Part shown: positions 26,799-36,240 of the stretch, one piece after another | Numbering within the stretch: position 1 is the first letter of the stretch | Layout: the number at the start of each line of letters is the position of its first letter | DNA from: an uncultured Bartonella sp. | GTDB lineage: Bacteria > Pseudomonadota > Alphaproteobacteria > Rhizobiales > Rhizobiaceae | Direction of reading: 5' to 3' | Assembly (NCBI RefSeq): GCF_946479275.1 | Contig: NZ_CAMLFE010000005.1 | Span: 62,001 to 126,000, forward strand | DNA: 64,000 bases | Made by a program: the position numbers and the translations under genes | Notes under the pieces: generated by a model | Databases searched by the model: none | The model's input: the letters and a program-made list of their open reading frames with translations, nothing else | Told to the model about the DNA's origin: nothing

Positions 26799-28241
26799 AT
26801 GCCAGAAAATAGCGAAATAAATCTTGCCAAGCTTGAGCGGCAGGCAAAATACGATCTTGAATGTTTGAACTATCCTGCCCGTCAATGGGTAAAACCGAAG
26901 ACATATCACGGCAATCCGGTGAAGGATGTTGTGATTATTGGCGGCGGACAAAGCGGTTTGACATTGGCGCTACAATTGCGGCGGGAAAGCGTTACAAACA
27001 TTGCCATTCTGGATAAAAATGAAGCCGGCTTTGAAGGGCCATGGCGCACTTACGCCCGCATGCATACATTGCGCACGCCGAAATATGTGACGGGGCCCGA
27101 TCTCGACATTGGCAGTTTGACTGTGCGTGCCTGGTGGGAAGCGCGTTTCGGGCATAAATCATGGGAAGAGCTTTATAAAATCCCGACCAATCTTTGGGCA
27201 GAATATCTCGACTGGTTGAAAAAAGTTACCCATATAGAGGTCACAAACCGGACAATTGTAACCGACATAGAGCCGGTGCAAGATGATGTTTTTGCAGTTC
27301 ATATCGAAAGAAACGGCAAAGCCGATATGATCTATACGCGCCTTGTGGTTTTAGCGACCGGTATCGAGGGTAGCGGCCAATGGGTTGTGCCGGATATGTT
27401 CAAGGATGCTCTTGACAAGAAAGTTTATGCCCACACGGCCGAAGCAATTAATTTTGACAAACTTGCCGGTAAGCGTGTTGCCGTTGTGGGTGGTGGGTCG
27501 TCTTCTTTCGACAATAGTGCCACAGCTTTGGAACACGGTGCAAAATCGGTAACGCATTTTGTCAGACGTTCCATTTTGCCGACAGTCAACCCTTACCGTT
27601 TTATGGAATATAGCGGGTTTTTGCGCCATTTTGCCGATCTTGATGACGACAAGAAATGGCAGTTCATGAAATATCTCTTTGATGTCAACCAGCCGCCAAC
27701 ACAGGATTCCTATTTACGGTGCACAAAATTCGACAATTATGAATTGAAACTTGCAAGCCCCATAAAAAGCTGCCGAATGGATGGGGAAAAGCTTGTCCTT
27801 GTCACACCGCATGAAAGTGACGAATTCGATTTTCTAATTGTCGGCACAGGCTTGATTATCGACCTTAAAACGCGGCCTGAAATTGCCCGTTTTGCCGATA
27901 AAATCGAAACCTGGGGCGATCATTTTACCCCACCGGCGGGTGAAGACCATGCGGTGATTGCAAGCTGTCCTTATCTTGGGAAAAACTTCCAATTTCAGGA
28001 AAAAGTGAAAGGTGAAGCGCCTTATCTCAAACGCATTTTCACTTATACTTTTGCCGGTATGCCGAGCCTTGCCGCATCGGCGGGAATTTCGGCTTTGAAA
28101 TTCGGTGTTCGCAGACTTGCCTATGGGGTGAGCAGTGAATTGTTTTGCGAAGATGCCGATTATCATTATGACCTTCTGAGATCATTTGACGAAAAGGAAT
28201 TGACAGCACCCCAGCCCGTTGCCATGGGGAAAGCCGGTTAA
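26799..28241 (+). CDS. FAD/NAD(P)-binding monooxygenase-like protein
   Basis: 480 residues. Two Rossmann nucleotide-binding motifs: DVVIIGGGQSGLTLALQLRR (FAD, about residue 44) and GKRVAVVGGGSSSFDNSATA (NADPH, about 228), plus FLIVGTGLI near residue 350. This is the layout of Baeyer-Villiger/N-hydroxylating flavin monooxygenases. The order of features and the WRTYARMHTLRTPKYVTGPD stretch mark a subgroup I cannot name. It sits divergent from puuE and upstream of an ABC importer. It might oxidise a purine or related N-heterocycle, but it does not resemble HpxO urate hydroxylase by motif. Ends in a strong terminator. Confidence 0.82.
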   Translation: MPENSEINLAKLERQAKYDLECLNYPARQWVKPKTYHGNPVKDVVIIGGGQSGLTLALQLRRESVTNIAILDKNEAGFEGPWRTYARMHTLRTPKYVTGPDLDIGSLTVRAWWEARFGHKSWEELYKIPTNLWAEYLDWLKKVTHIEVTNRTIVTDIEPVQDDVFAVHIERNGKADMIYTRLVVLATGIEGSGQWVVPDMFKDALDKKVYAHTAEAINFDKLAGKRVAVVGGGSSSFDNSATALEHGAKSVTHFVRRSILPTVNPYRFMEYSGFLRHFADLDDDKKWQFMKYLFDVNQPPTQDSYLRCTKFDNYELKLASPIKSCRMDGEKLVLVTPHESDEFDFLIVGTGLIIDLKTRPEIARFADKIETWGDHFTPPAGEDHAVIASCPYLGKNFQFQEKVKGEAPYLKRIFTYTFAGMPSLAASAGISALKFGVRRLAYGVSSELFCEDADYHYDLLRSFDEKELTAPQPVAMGKAG

Positions 28242-28334
28242 AAGCCCTTCAGGCAAACAGGTAAATCGGCAATTACCAAAACCGGCTTACCCGAAAAGCA
28301 ACAGGAACTTTCATTTCTTATCAATATCATCGAG

Positions 28335-28362
28335 AATCGCGCCCCTTGTGGCGCGATTTTTA
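28335..28362 (+). terminator. Strong rho-independent terminator
   Basis: AATCGCGCC (28335-28343) and GGCGCGATT (28350-28358) make a perfect 9-bp stem with a 6-nt loop, followed by TTTT. It lies about 95 bp after the monooxygenase stop and separates it from the ABC operon. Confidence 0.9.
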
Positions 28363-28809
28363 TTGTTCTTATGTTTGATTTTTTAAGCCCTGAATTCACT
28401 CTTCCCCCGCTCGAAAGTCGAAAGCAGTATTAAGAGAATTTAGATCAACCCGTACGAATTTTAAGAACGCTTAATAAAAGCGCAGAGGCTGCACCGGAGC
28501 CGGTCAATAGTGTTTTTTCAAATCATTGATTTTATTTGATCTTTTTATTCTTTCATTTTCTTTTTTGTAAAATTGCATAAAATTTAATCAATAAATAAAA
28601 ACGCCTATTTTTTAAGTTTTTTCTCTTGTTTTCACTTGTTGTTCGTGTAAATCTTGGGTCGTCGGAAATAAAACCGGTTTTCTTTTTTAAAAGAAGAAAA
28701 GAAACATCTTCAAAGAGAGAGAATAAGGTTTTCCGGCAAATACAGGATGACACTATAGGTTAAAAAATACGCTTGGTTTCGTAAGTTGAATGTCTATACG
28801 CCGCCTTTC
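28363..28809. other. Intergenic region upstream of ABC operon
   Basis: About 450 bp of AT-rich sequence, presumably with the ABC operon promoter. The minus-strand frame at 28553-28753 is Phe/Lys-rich by composition and has no domain. No RNA gene recognised. Confidence 0.45.
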
Positions 28810-28859
28810 TTGTGCTGATTATCCGGTTTTTTGAAAACGGATAATACCCGACAGCACAA
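28810..28859 (+). promoter_or_regulatory. Large leader hairpin ahead of ABC operon
   Basis: Left arm TTGTGCTGATTATCCG (28810-28825) pairs with CGGATAAT (28838-28845) and, after a 6-nt bulge (ACCCGA), with CAGCACAA (28852-28859). The inner part TTTT/AAAA extends the stem past one bulged G. A second hairpin-and-T-run (CCCG..CGGG then TTTTTT, near 28888-28912) follows before the ribosome-binding site. The layout suits attenuation or a ligand-binding leader. No known riboswitch class recognised. Confidence 0.5.
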
Positions 28860-28952
28860 ATGGCATAACTGGAATTTGTTCATGATGCCCGTTCGGTTTT
28901 TCGGGTTTTTTAAAAAAACCGCAATGCTTTTTTAAACGGGGAGGAAAAGTCC

Positions 28953-30290
28953 ATGCAGGCAAAATGCCGAAATAATAGCGACAATGCTTTTCATCCCCTT
29001 CCTCGCACCGGCTCTTCAAGTGACCGGACTTCTTACCTCAAAGGCAAAATGAAAATTGCAACTTCAAAAATACTGCGCCTCGAAAGGGCGGATATAAAAA
29101 GCTTTATCCCGAAAACGCTCAGACAAGGTTTTTCAACTTTTAAACAAGCTTTTCCGATTGCTAGTTTTCAGGCCATGAAATTTGCTTTGACTAGTTTTCA
29201 GGCCATGAAATTTGCTTTGAAAAGTCTTTTTCCAAGTAGTCTTCTTTCGGCCAGTTGTCTTTCATCAAGTCTTATCTCAACCGGTCTTATCTCGGCAAAT
29301 CTGGCGCTTCTTTTGTTTTCCCAAACGATTGAGGCCAAAGAGATTCAAAAAGCCCCTGACAAAGTGCGTTTTCAACTCGACTGGTTACCCGGTGGCGATA
29401 AAACCGCGATTTATGTTTGTGTGAACAGAGGCTTTTGCAAATCCGAAGGGCTTGATGTTGCGATTGAACCCGGGCGTGGCGGCAATGACGCGATTACCCG
29501 CATTGCTGCCGGAGTGAGCGATGTGGGGGCAGCCGACATCACTGCGCTTATGGCCGCGCGTGTAAGCGCAAATGTGAAGGTGAGCGCGGTTATGGCAATC
29601 TTCAACAAAACGCCACATGCGTTTTATGTCCTTTCCGACAGTCCCATTCACTCGATAGCCGACATAAAGGGAAAAGCCGTTGCCACCTCGCCTTTTACCG
29701 CTTCCAATCTTTTCTTGCCGCCTTTTCTGAAAACGCAGAATTTATCCATGGATGATATTGCGCTTACACGCGTCGACTCCGGTGCTTTGGGGCCGATGTT
29801 GATAACCGGAAAGACCGATGTGATTATTGCATGGCTCACCGATTATACCCGCTATGAAGAGCAGGCGAGAATTGCGCATAAAGAAATCAGAGCCTTTCCG
29901 TGGGTGGAAAGTGGCCTTGATCTTTATGGAAGTTCGTTGATTGCCGCAGACAAATTCATTTCCGAACGACCCGAGGTTCTCACCCGCTTTATCAAGGCCT
30001 ATCGCCAGTCAATCATATTCATGCATGAACATCCCGATGAGGCGGTCGATGCGGTGATGGAAAGTGTTCCCGAACTTGATCGGCAGAGTGTTAAAGGGTC
30101 GCTTCTTGATACATTGAAGCTCATTTACAATGACGAGACAGATGAATACGGCCTTGGCACTTACCGCCGCGACAAGCTTCAACGCACATGGCAAAAAACG
30201 GCCGAAGCTTTAAACCTCGACCCCAATGCGATAACTGCTGAAAGTGCTGTTAAAACCGGTTTTTCCGAAAATCTGGAGGGCTTCAAATGA
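28953..30290 (+). CDS. NMT1/THI5-type ABC transporter substrate-binding protein
   Basis: 445 residues. The mature part starts near residue 130 ([20 protein letters not shown]) and is a typical SsuA/ThiY-like binding protein ([39 protein letters not shown]). A very strong GGGGAGG precedes ATG 28953, giving an unusually long N-terminus before the secretory signal (around [10 protein letters not shown] to [12 protein letters not shown]). Two exact 30-bp copies lie at 29161-29220, giving two SFQAMKFAL peptides; ATG 29205 alone would give a normal signal peptide ([10 protein letters not shown]). Ligand unknown; the neighbours suggest a nitrogen heterocycle. Confidence 0.87.
   Translation: MQAKCRNNSDNAFHPLPRTGSSSDRTSYLKGKMKIATSKILRLERADIKSFIPKTLRQGFSTFKQAFPIASFQAMKFALTSFQAMKFALKSLFPSSLLSASCLSSSLISTGLISANLALLLFSQTIEAKEIQKAPDKVRFQLDWLPGGDKTAIYVCVNRGFCKSEGLDVAIEPGRGGNDAITRIAAGVSDVGAADITALMAARVSANVKVSAVMAIFNKTPHAFYVLSDSPIHSIADIKGKAVATSPFTASNLFLPPFLKTQNLSMDDIALTRVDSGALGPMLITGKTDVIIAWLTDYTRYEEQARIAHKEIRAFPWVESGLDLYGSSLIAADKFISERPEVLTRFIKAYRQSIIFMHEHPDEAVDAVMESVPELDRQSVKGSLLDTLKLIYNDETDEYGLGTYRRDKLQRTWQKTAEALNLDPNAITAESAVKTGFSENLEGFK
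29161..29220 (+). repeat. 30-bp tandem duplication in the binding-protein gene
   Basis: Two identical consecutive 30-bp units (each starting CTAGTTTTCAGG and ending TTTGCTTTGA) duplicate ten codons and the ATG/MKFAL start-like peptide just before the signal sequence. Confidence 0.95.
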
Positions 30291-31108
30291 CACCAAGCCA
30301 ATTGCAATCCATAGAAATGAAAACCGGCAATGCGATTTCTCCCCCCTCTATCCGCTTTGAAGGGCTAAGCCAGTTTTTCACGACATCGACAGGGCGAACA
30401 GAAGCACTTCACAACATTAGTTTCGATGTCCGCTATCATGAATTTCTTGCGGTATTGGGGCCTTCCGGTTGTGGCAAATCCACGCTTTTGCGGTTGATTG
30501 CCGGTCTTCTCAAGCCGACACAAGGCAAGGTGGAAGTTTTCGGGATGCCGGTTACGGAACCGCGCGAAGATGTCGGCATTGTTTTTCAGCGCCCGACATT
30601 GCTGCCATGGCTCAATATTGTGGACAATATTACTTTTCCGATCAAACACAAATTCGGCAAGGTCAATTCCGCCGATATTGATAAAGCCCATGAACTCGTA
30701 CGCATGATCGGGCTTACCGGTTTTGAAAAACGCATGCCGGACGAATTGTCGGGCGGTATGCAGCAGCGTGTCGGCATTGCCCGTGCGCTCCATCTCGACC
30801 CCGATATTTTGTTGATGGACGAACCGTTTTCCGCCCTTGATGCATTAACCCGCGATGAAATGGGTTTTGAACTTTTAAGAATTTTTTCCGACCGGCCTAA
30901 AACCGTGATGTTCATTACCCATTCTGTCAATGAAGCTGCCATTCTTGCCGACCGTGTGCTGGTTCTCGCCGGCCGGCCGGGAACTGTTTTAACCGAACTC
31001 GACGTGCCGCTCGGACGGCCACGCAACGCCGAAACTGCAAACCAAAAGGTGGTCCATGACTTCGCTCACACCCTCAGAAACCTCCTCATCAAGCCAAAGC
31101 TCGCTTAA
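30287..31108 (+). CDS. ABC transporter ATP-binding protein (SsuB/ThiZ-like)
   Basis: 273-residue ATPase energising the importer. Walker [12 protein letters not shown] (about residue 59), Q-loop [12 protein letters not shown], signature [15 protein letters not shown], Walker [13 protein letters not shown] and H-loop MFITHS are all present. The ATG overlaps the TGA of the binding-protein gene. The last 53 bp overlap the permease gene in another frame, showing tight coupling. Family resembles nitrate/sulfonate/pyrimidine-type ATPases. Confidence 0.95.
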   Translation: MTPSQLQSIEMKTGNAISPPSIRFEGLSQFFTTSTGRTEALHNISFDVRYHEFLAVLGPSGCGKSTLLRLIAGLLKPTQGKVEVFGMPVTEPREDVGIVFQRPTLLPWLNIVDNITFPIKHKFGKVNSADIDKAHELVRMIGLTGFEKRMPDELSGGMQQRVGIARALHLDPDILLMDEPFSALDALTRDEMGFELLRIFSDRPKTVMFITHSVNEAAILADRVLVLAGRPGTVLTELDVPLGRPRNAETANQKVVHDFAHTLRNLLIKPKLA

Positions 31109-31892
31109 GAGGAAGAAGATAAAGCTGTTTCACCTCTCCTCGCTGCTCTCTGGCTTACCGGCAGTGTTGCTGATTGTGGCTATTCTTGTTATCTGGCAAA
31201 TAGCGGTGACGATTTTTGCCGTTCCCTCTTTCATCCTGCCGGCGCCGATTGAAATTTTTAAAGCTTTCCATGTGATTGATGGATCGCGTTGGGCTGTTCA
31301 TATATTTGCAACCTTGCGGGTGGCACTTCTCGGCTTTTTTGTATCTATTCTGATTGCTTTGCCGCTTGCTGTCTGTCTTATCCGCTCGCCGCTTTTATCA
31401 AAAACGGTTTATCCGTTATTGGTCATTATCCAGTCAACACCGGTTGTTGCCATTGCGCCGATTGTCATTGTCGCCTTCGGTTCGGGTGATTTTCCGCGCA
31501 TTCTCATCACCTTTCTTATTTCGTTTTTTCCGCTGGTTATTGCCACTTCGACAGGGCTTCTTTCTACACCGCCCGAACTGATCGAATTGTCAAAATCGCT
31601 CCGCGCACCGGTTCGCCGTGAAATATTGCAAATCCGCCTGCCCTATGCCGTGCCCTATATTTTCTCGGCCTTGAAAATTTCCATTACTTTATGCGTCATC
31701 GGCGCGGTTGTTGCCGAATTTGTTTCAGCCGACAAGGGCATCGGTTTCTTCCTCCAGCTTTCCACCTCGATTTATAAAATACCGCAAGCCTGGGCGGGGC
31801 TTTTTGTGTTGGCCGCCATATCACTTATCTTGTTCCAACTTGTTATTCTTACCCAGAAACTGTTTTTCCCGTGGAGTATCAAAAAGGGTTGA
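31056..31892 (+). CDS. ABC transporter permease (SsuC/ThiX-like)
   Basis: 278 residues, about six transmembrane helices (first at residues 27-50, [20 protein letters not shown]). The coupling EAA-type loop is recognisable around [20 protein letters not shown]. Starts inside the 3' end of the ATPase gene; the N-terminal 20 residues are Ser/Thr-rich and may not be fully translated. Completes a three-gene importer with the binding protein. A LysR gene follows after 49 bp. Confidence 0.93.
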   Translation: MTSLTPSETSSSSQSSLKRKKIKLFHLSSLLSGLPAVLLIVAILVIWQIAVTIFAVPSFILPAPIEIFKAFHVIDGSRWAVHIFATLRVALLGFFVSILIALPLAVCLIRSPLLSKTVYPLLVIIQSTPVVAIAPIVIVAFGSGDFPRILITFLISFFPLVIATSTGLLSTPPELIELSKSLRAPVRREILQIRLPYAVPYIFSALKISITLCVIGAVVAEFVSADKGIGFFLQLSTSIYKIPQAWAGLFVLAAISLILFQLVILTQKLFFPWSIKKG

Positions 31893-31941
31893 AAATAGAA
31901 AAGCTCGAAGGCGATAAAACCAAAAGTGGGGAATAAGCATT

Positions 31942-32886
31942 TTGCAACACCGTTTGATGAAATATCTTGACGAGGTAGCGCGTTCCGGTTCGATACGGAG
32001 TGCCGCACAAAAGCTCCATGTTGCCGCTTCTGCCATCCAGCGGCAAATAAAGCTCTATGAAGAAGAAATCGGCACACCGGTTTTTTCCCGCAACCATAAG
32101 GGGCTAGAACTCACAGCCACAGGCGAACTGGTGCTTGGACATATCCGCGAAACAATGCGCAATGAAGACCGGATGTTGAGCGAGATTAAGGCTTTAAACG
32201 GCGTTATCCGCCAGAATTTGACAATTGTTTGCGAAGAAAATCTCGCTAGCACCCTTCTTTTTTCGGCAATTGTCGACTTCCAGCAAAACCATAAATCTAC
32301 AAAAATCAACGTATTGACCGCGCAAAACGACAATGTGCAAAATGTTCTTCTTGATGGCAAAGCCGATCTTGCTTTGGCCTATGACATTGAAAAGCAGCCC
32401 CGTTTTGCAATTGATAAAGAGGTGAAATGCCCGCTTGGGCTTTTTCTTCGCAAAGGTCATAGTCTCGAAAAACGTTTCAAAGGAAAAACAAAAATCAATC
32501 TTGCCGAAATTATTGGCGAAGCTTTGGTTCTTCCCGGAAAAGGCACAAAATTGAAATCGCTCATCGAAACGCTTGGGCCTCCGCTTGTTACCGCCGTTCC
32601 GATTGTCGAAACATCTTCCATTCCATTGATTGTTCAACTCGTTGCAACGGGAAACTATGTTTCCATTTTAAGCCGCACAGAATTGCCGGAAAGGTTTGAT
32701 AATGAATTTCTCTTCATTCCCGTGATTACCCATCCGGCCTACCGCATTTTGACATTGTTCCACCAGACAAACCGCGCGTTAAAACCTGTTGAACAACAGT
32801 TTCAACATGTATTGACCGGAAAAATGAAAGAAAGTCTTGGCGCACGCAATCAAAGTTTTTCCGGAGAAGAAAAAGAGGCAGATTGA
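31942..32886 (+). CDS. LysR-family transcriptional regulator
   Basis: 314 residues. N-terminal winged HTH with the LysR pattern (LDEVARSGSIRSAAQKLHVA then ASAIQRQIKLYEEEIGTPVF), and a periplasmic-binding-like effector domain after residue 90. I keep the TTG start at 31942 because GGGGAA lies upstream and the extra residues (LQHRLMKY) match the family's start; ATG 31957 would cut the first helix. Sits between the ABC operon and allE, so it probably regulates the purine genes. Confidence 0.9.
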   Translation: MQHRLMKYLDEVARSGSIRSAAQKLHVAASAIQRQIKLYEEEIGTPVFSRNHKGLELTATGELVLGHIRETMRNEDRMLSEIKALNGVIRQNLTIVCEENLASTLLFSAIVDFQQNHKSTKINVLTAQNDNVQNVLLDGKADLALAYDIEKQPRFAIDKEVKCPLGLFLRKGHSLEKRFKGKTKINLAEIIGEALVLPGKGTKLKSLIETLGPPLVTAVPIVETSSIPLIVQLVATGNYVSILSRTELPERFDNEFLFIPVITHPAYRILTLFHQTNRALKPVEQQFQHVLTGKMKESLGARNQSFSGEEKEAD

Positions 32887-33076
32887 ATATTATGGACTCT
32901 CTTTGCCATCGCTTAAAAGAAGGTCAAAGCTTATCCGATAAATTTTTTAGAAAACTTGACCGACGAGACGCGCAAAGCAACGATAAATTCGAGCAAATTT
33001 TCCAAGCGGTTTTAAAAGCTTTTTGATGAAAGAAAGTTTTTGAAAAAGCGCTCACAAAAGAGGAGACAACAATTCG

Positions 33077-33898
33077 ATGAATGAGAAAGACTATTATTTT
33101 CCGCTTGGCGGATTACAACCACGTTCAGAACTTTTGAGCAGCAAAGCCACCTTCAAAGACGCCTATATGGTGATGCCCGCTTCTGTCATGACGGATATTG
33201 TCACAAGCCAATTGCCGTTTTTTACAAAATCCCGCTTCTGGGTTTTGGCGCGCCCGATGACCGGTTTTTCAGAAACATTTTCCCAATATATCGGCGAGAT
33301 CGAACCTTCAGGCGGGGCAACACGTCCGGAAAATGACAAGCGTGCGGAAGCAGTCTTTTTTGTGACCGATGGTGCACTCACCATTGTGCTAGAAGGCAAA
33401 AAACATGTTCTTCACAAAGGTGGTTTTGCCTATCTTCCAGCGGGGCACGATTATCAATTACTTAATGAAGCAAAAACCACCGCGCGCTTTCACTGGATCC
33501 GCAAGGCTTATGAAAAAGTGGAAGGGCTTGATAAACCCGATGCGATTTTTTCTTCCGACCAACAAATAACGCCTGCCGAAATGAAAGGCCATGAGGGTGT
33601 ATGGTTGACAAGCCGTTTCATGGATATGAACGACATGCGCCATGACATGAATGTTGCCATTGTCACCTTTATGCCGGGTGCCCATATTCCTTTCATGGAA
33701 ACCCACGTTATGGAACACGGGCTTTATGTCTTGCAAGGCAAAGGTGTTTATCGGCTGAATGATGATTGGGTGGAAGTCGAAAAAGGCGATTTTATGTGGT
33801 TGCGCGCATTTTGCCCGCAAGCCTGCTATGCGGGCGGGCCCGAACCATTCCGTTATCTCCTCTATAAAGATATAAACCGGCACGCAAAACTCTGGTAA
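33077..33898 (+). CDS. allE: (S)-ureidoglycine aminohydrolase
   Basis: Releases ammonia from (S)-ureidoglycine to give (S)-ureidoglycolate, the substrate of AllA. 273 residues, a Mn-dependent bicupin. First cupin: AVFFVTDGALTIVLEGKKHV and GGFAYLPAGHDY; second cupin: the metal-binding segment METHVMEHGLYVLQGKGVY (Glu/His/His/Gln) and KGDFMWLRAFCPQACYAGGP. The family-typical C-terminus FRYLLYKDINR is present. Preceded by GAGGAGA-type sequence. Its presence with puuE and allA shows the allantoate-ureidoglycine branch; the allantoate amidohydrolase (allC) is not in the window. Confidence 0.94.
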   Translation: MNEKDYYFPLGGLQPRSELLSSKATFKDAYMVMPASVMTDIVTSQLPFFTKSRFWVLARPMTGFSETFSQYIGEIEPSGGATRPENDKRAEAVFFVTDGALTIVLEGKKHVLHKGGFAYLPAGHDYQLLNEAKTTARFHWIRKAYEKVEGLDKPDAIFSSDQQITPAEMKGHEGVWLTSRFMDMNDMRHDMNVAIVTFMPGAHIPFMETHVMEHGLYVLQGKGVYRLNDDWVEVEKGDFMWLRAFCPQACYAGGPEPFRYLLYKDINRHAKLW

Positions 33899-34085
33899 GG
33901 CAAAACGCTGGTGCAACTTTACGAAGGCAAACTTCGGCGGGGTAAAACTCTCGTGCAACTTTGCTGAGGCAAACTTTAGCGAGGCAAAACTCTCGTGCAA
34001 CTTTTGCTAATGCAGAACTTCGGCGGGGCAAAATTTTGGCGGGGCAAAACTTTAGTAAAGCGAAAATTTTCGAAGCCAAAACTCT
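33899..34085. repeat. Degenerate short repeats downstream of allE
   Basis: Imperfect units built from GGCAAAACTCTCGTGCAACT and CTTCGGCGGGGCAAAA recur about eight times right after allE. Frames through it give repetitive peptides (KVAREFCLAK and similar) and are artefacts. It may be slippage-derived or a decayed minisatellite. Confidence 0.65.
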
Positions 34086-34320
34086 ACTCATGTTTTGAAA
34101 TTGCGAGTTTTGAATGGCAAATAGCCGTTAAAGCCATCCATGCTTTAAAATGCTCCTCGTCATCGTGAGGATTTTGTCACATTTGTTCGTCAAGCTTTTG
34201 GCGGCATTCTGCTCGCGGTTTTCCGCCAGAAAATCTGGATAAACGGTTGTTATGACAGTTGCAAGCTCTCCTTGACTTGTCATCGATATTGGTTATTTGT
34301 AATACAATAAAGGAGATCAC

Positions 34321-34581
34321 ATGGCTCGCACAACAACAATGACAGTACGCATCGGCGAAACACTGGGTGATTATGTTGCCCGCCAAATAGGCGTTAACGG
34401 GCCTTATGAAAATGTGAGCGAATATGTGCGTGATCTCATAAGAAAAGACAAGGAACGCCACGACGAACAGGCGTTTAACCGGCTGAAAGCCGAGTTGCAG
34501 CTTGCGTTTTCCGAACCTGACGAGAGTTACGTTACTGCTTCGGCGGCAGACATTATTTCCAGAAACAAGAACAGGTCATGA
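34321..34581 (+). CDS. parD: ParD-family antitoxin
   Basis: 86 residues. N-terminal ribbon-helix-helix with TMTVRIGETLGDYVARQIG and the NVSEYVRDLIRKD segment typical of ParD, followed by an acidic, flexible toxin-binding tail. Neutralises the ParE toxin and should repress its own promoter. AAGGAG precedes the ATG. The TATTG..CAATA inverted repeat at about 34288-34310 could be its operator. Overlaps parE by ATGA. Confidence 0.9.
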   Translation: MARTTTMTVRIGETLGDYVARQIGVNGPYENVSEYVRDLIRKDKERHDEQAFNRLKAELQLAFSEPDESYVTASAADIISRNKNRS

Positions 34582-34889
34582 GCGGTTTTCGGCTGCAACA
34601 GGAAGCAATTTTCCGTCTCGACGAGATCTATCGGTACGCGTCAAACAAATCGGGCGCGGCACGGGCGGAAGACTATTTGAATGCTTTATTCAACTGTTTT
34701 CAGGCTATTGCCGATGGTCAGGTAATGTCCCGACCGATACCTGCCGAATTTTCCGTTCACGGCTATTTCTACCGTTATAAACATCATTATATCTATTGGA
34801 AAAAGCTGAAAGACGGCGATACAGGTATTGTCACGATATTGCATGAGCGTATGCACCAGATCGACCGTTTCAAGGATGATTTTATCTGA
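34578..34889 (+). CDS. parE: ParE-family toxin
   Basis: 103 residues of the RelE/ParE fold. ParE toxins poison DNA gyrase. Family marks: FRLDEIYRYASNKSGAARAE near the N-terminus, RPIPAEFSVHGYFYRYKHHY in the middle and IVTILHERMHQIDRFKDDF at the end, which is the classical ParE C-terminus. Start overlaps the antitoxin stop (ATGA), as usual for this operon. Appears intact. Confidence 0.92.
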   Translation: MSGFRLQQEAIFRLDEIYRYASNKSGAARAEDYLNALFNCFQAIADGQVMSRPIPAEFSVHGYFYRYKHHYIYWKKLKDGDTGIVTILHERMHQIDRFKDDFI

Positions 34890-35205
34890 AACGCGAAAAG
34901 GTGCGCCCATGTGAAGCCTGTTTTGATTGGCTGGTACTTTGATGACGAGCGTCAAGAGCTTCACAAGGAAATTTTCAAAAATATAAGGCTTGGCACAAAT
35001 AAAAATCTTGATGCAAACCCAAGCTTTCATTGCCTCACGCTTAAACAGGCAATGACGGGAAGACCGCGTCTCGAACTGGCCGTCGCTACCGGCGCGACGC
35101 GTGCACCAGCTTTTCACAATCAAACTTTTGTCAGTTGCTGTTTTAAATCTCTATAGTGGCGTATAAGACTAATGATTGCAAACACATTCTGATAAGGCAA
35201 TTTTT
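34890..35205. other. Intergenic region before dipeptidase
   Basis: 316 bp. A GTG-started frame (34911-35156) has unremarkable sequence without domain or ribosome-binding site. It should contain the dipeptidase promoter. Nothing else seen. Confidence 0.4.
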
Positions 35206-36240
35206 ATGGCTGAAACACTCATCCAATGTTTTGACGGGCACAATGACATTCTCTCCAAAATCCGCGACGAGAAAAACCTTGATCCGTCGGCTTTCATCAA
35301 TGGTTTTGAAAGTGCAGAACTTGACCTGCCAAAGGCTGAAAAAGGCGGCCTTATTGGCGGGCTTTGTGCGGTTTATCCGCCATCGGTTGATCTTCAGCCC
35401 GATAAAAACGGTGTCTATCCCGAATTATTGTTAAAAGATGCTACAAAGCCCACCATGGAAATGGCAAAGCTTCTCCATGATATTGAAAAGCTGAAACCCG
35501 AACGTTTCAAAATTTGCAAAACCGCGCGCGATATTAAAGAAGCAATCAAGGCGCACCAGTTTGCTGCGGTTTTTCATATTGAAGGTGCGGAAGCTATTGG
35601 CGAAAATCTGGAAGAGCTTGCCCGCCTTTATCAGGATGGATTGCGCAGCCTCGGTCCTGTCTGGAGCAGACCCAATATATTCGGTTTCGGAGTGCCGTTC
35701 AAATATGGTTCGACAGGCGACATCGGACCGGGCTTGACAGATACGGGTAAAAAACTTGTTCGCGAGTGTAACAAGCTCGGCATTATGGTTGATCTTTCGC
35801 ATATGAATGAAAAAGGCTTCTGGGACATTGCAAAATTGAGCGATGCGCCGCTTGTTGCTTCCCATTCAAACGCCTATCACTTGAGCCATCAAAGCCGTAA
35901 CCTCACCGATGAACAATTGCGCGCTATCGGAAAAAGCAAGGGGTTGGTCGGCATTAATTTCGGTGTCAAATTCCTGCGCGAAGATGGCGAACGCAACCGC
36001 GACACACCGCTTAAAACCATTATCAACCACATGCGCTATATCGTCGACATTGTCGGTGTGGAACATGTCGGCCTCGGTTCGGATTTCGATGGCACAACAA
36101 TTCCGAATGAATTGCATGATTGTTCACAATTGCCGAAACTCGTCGCCGAAATGGAAAAATCCGGTTTCAACCATGACGAGATCGAGAAAATTACCTCGAA
36201 AAACTGGATCTCGGTTCTGGAACGGACATGGGGCGAATAA
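35206..36240 (+). CDS. Membrane-dipeptidase family (M19) peptidase
   Basis: 344 residues from ATG 35206 (AAGG nine bases upstream; the open frame extends upstream without support). Zinc-ligand features of renal-dipeptidase-like enzymes: FDGHNDIL (His, Asp) near residue 9, VFHIEGAEAIGEN (bridging Glu), LVASHSNAYHLSHQSRNLTD (His) and GLGSDFDGT (Asp). No signal peptide, so cytosolic. Hydrolyses dipeptides, including some with D-residues in this family. Single gene after parDE. Confidence 0.93.
   Translation: MAETLIQCFDGHNDILSKIRDEKNLDPSAFINGFESAELDLPKAEKGGLIGGLCAVYPPSVDLQPDKNGVYPELLLKDATKPTMEMAKLLHDIEKLKPERFKICKTARDIKEAIKAHQFAAVFHIEGAEAIGENLEELARLYQDGLRSLGPVWSRPNIFGFGVPFKYGSTGDIGPGLTDTGKKLVRECNKLGIMVDLSHMNEKGFWDIAKLSDAPLVASHSNAYHLSHQSRNLTDEQLRAIGKSKGLVGINFGVKFLREDGERNRDTPLKTIINHMRYIVDIVGVEHVGLGSDFDGTTIPNELHDCSQLPKLVAEMEKSGFNHDEIEKITSKNWISVLERTWGE

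Noticed and set aside
26799..28241. HpxO-type urate hydroxylase
   Set aside because: Length and motif order (two Rossmann motifs, Baeyer-Villiger-like) differ from HpxO, which is a salicylate-hydroxylase-like enzyme.
28810..28952. TPP riboswitch before the THI5-like ABC operon
   Set aside because: The conserved CTGAGA and CCTGATCTGG-type core is absent, and no thiamin genes are near.
33458..34091. Minus-strand frames with repetitive KVAREFCLAK-like peptides
   Set aside because: They arise from the DNA repeat downstream of allE and overlap allE antisense.
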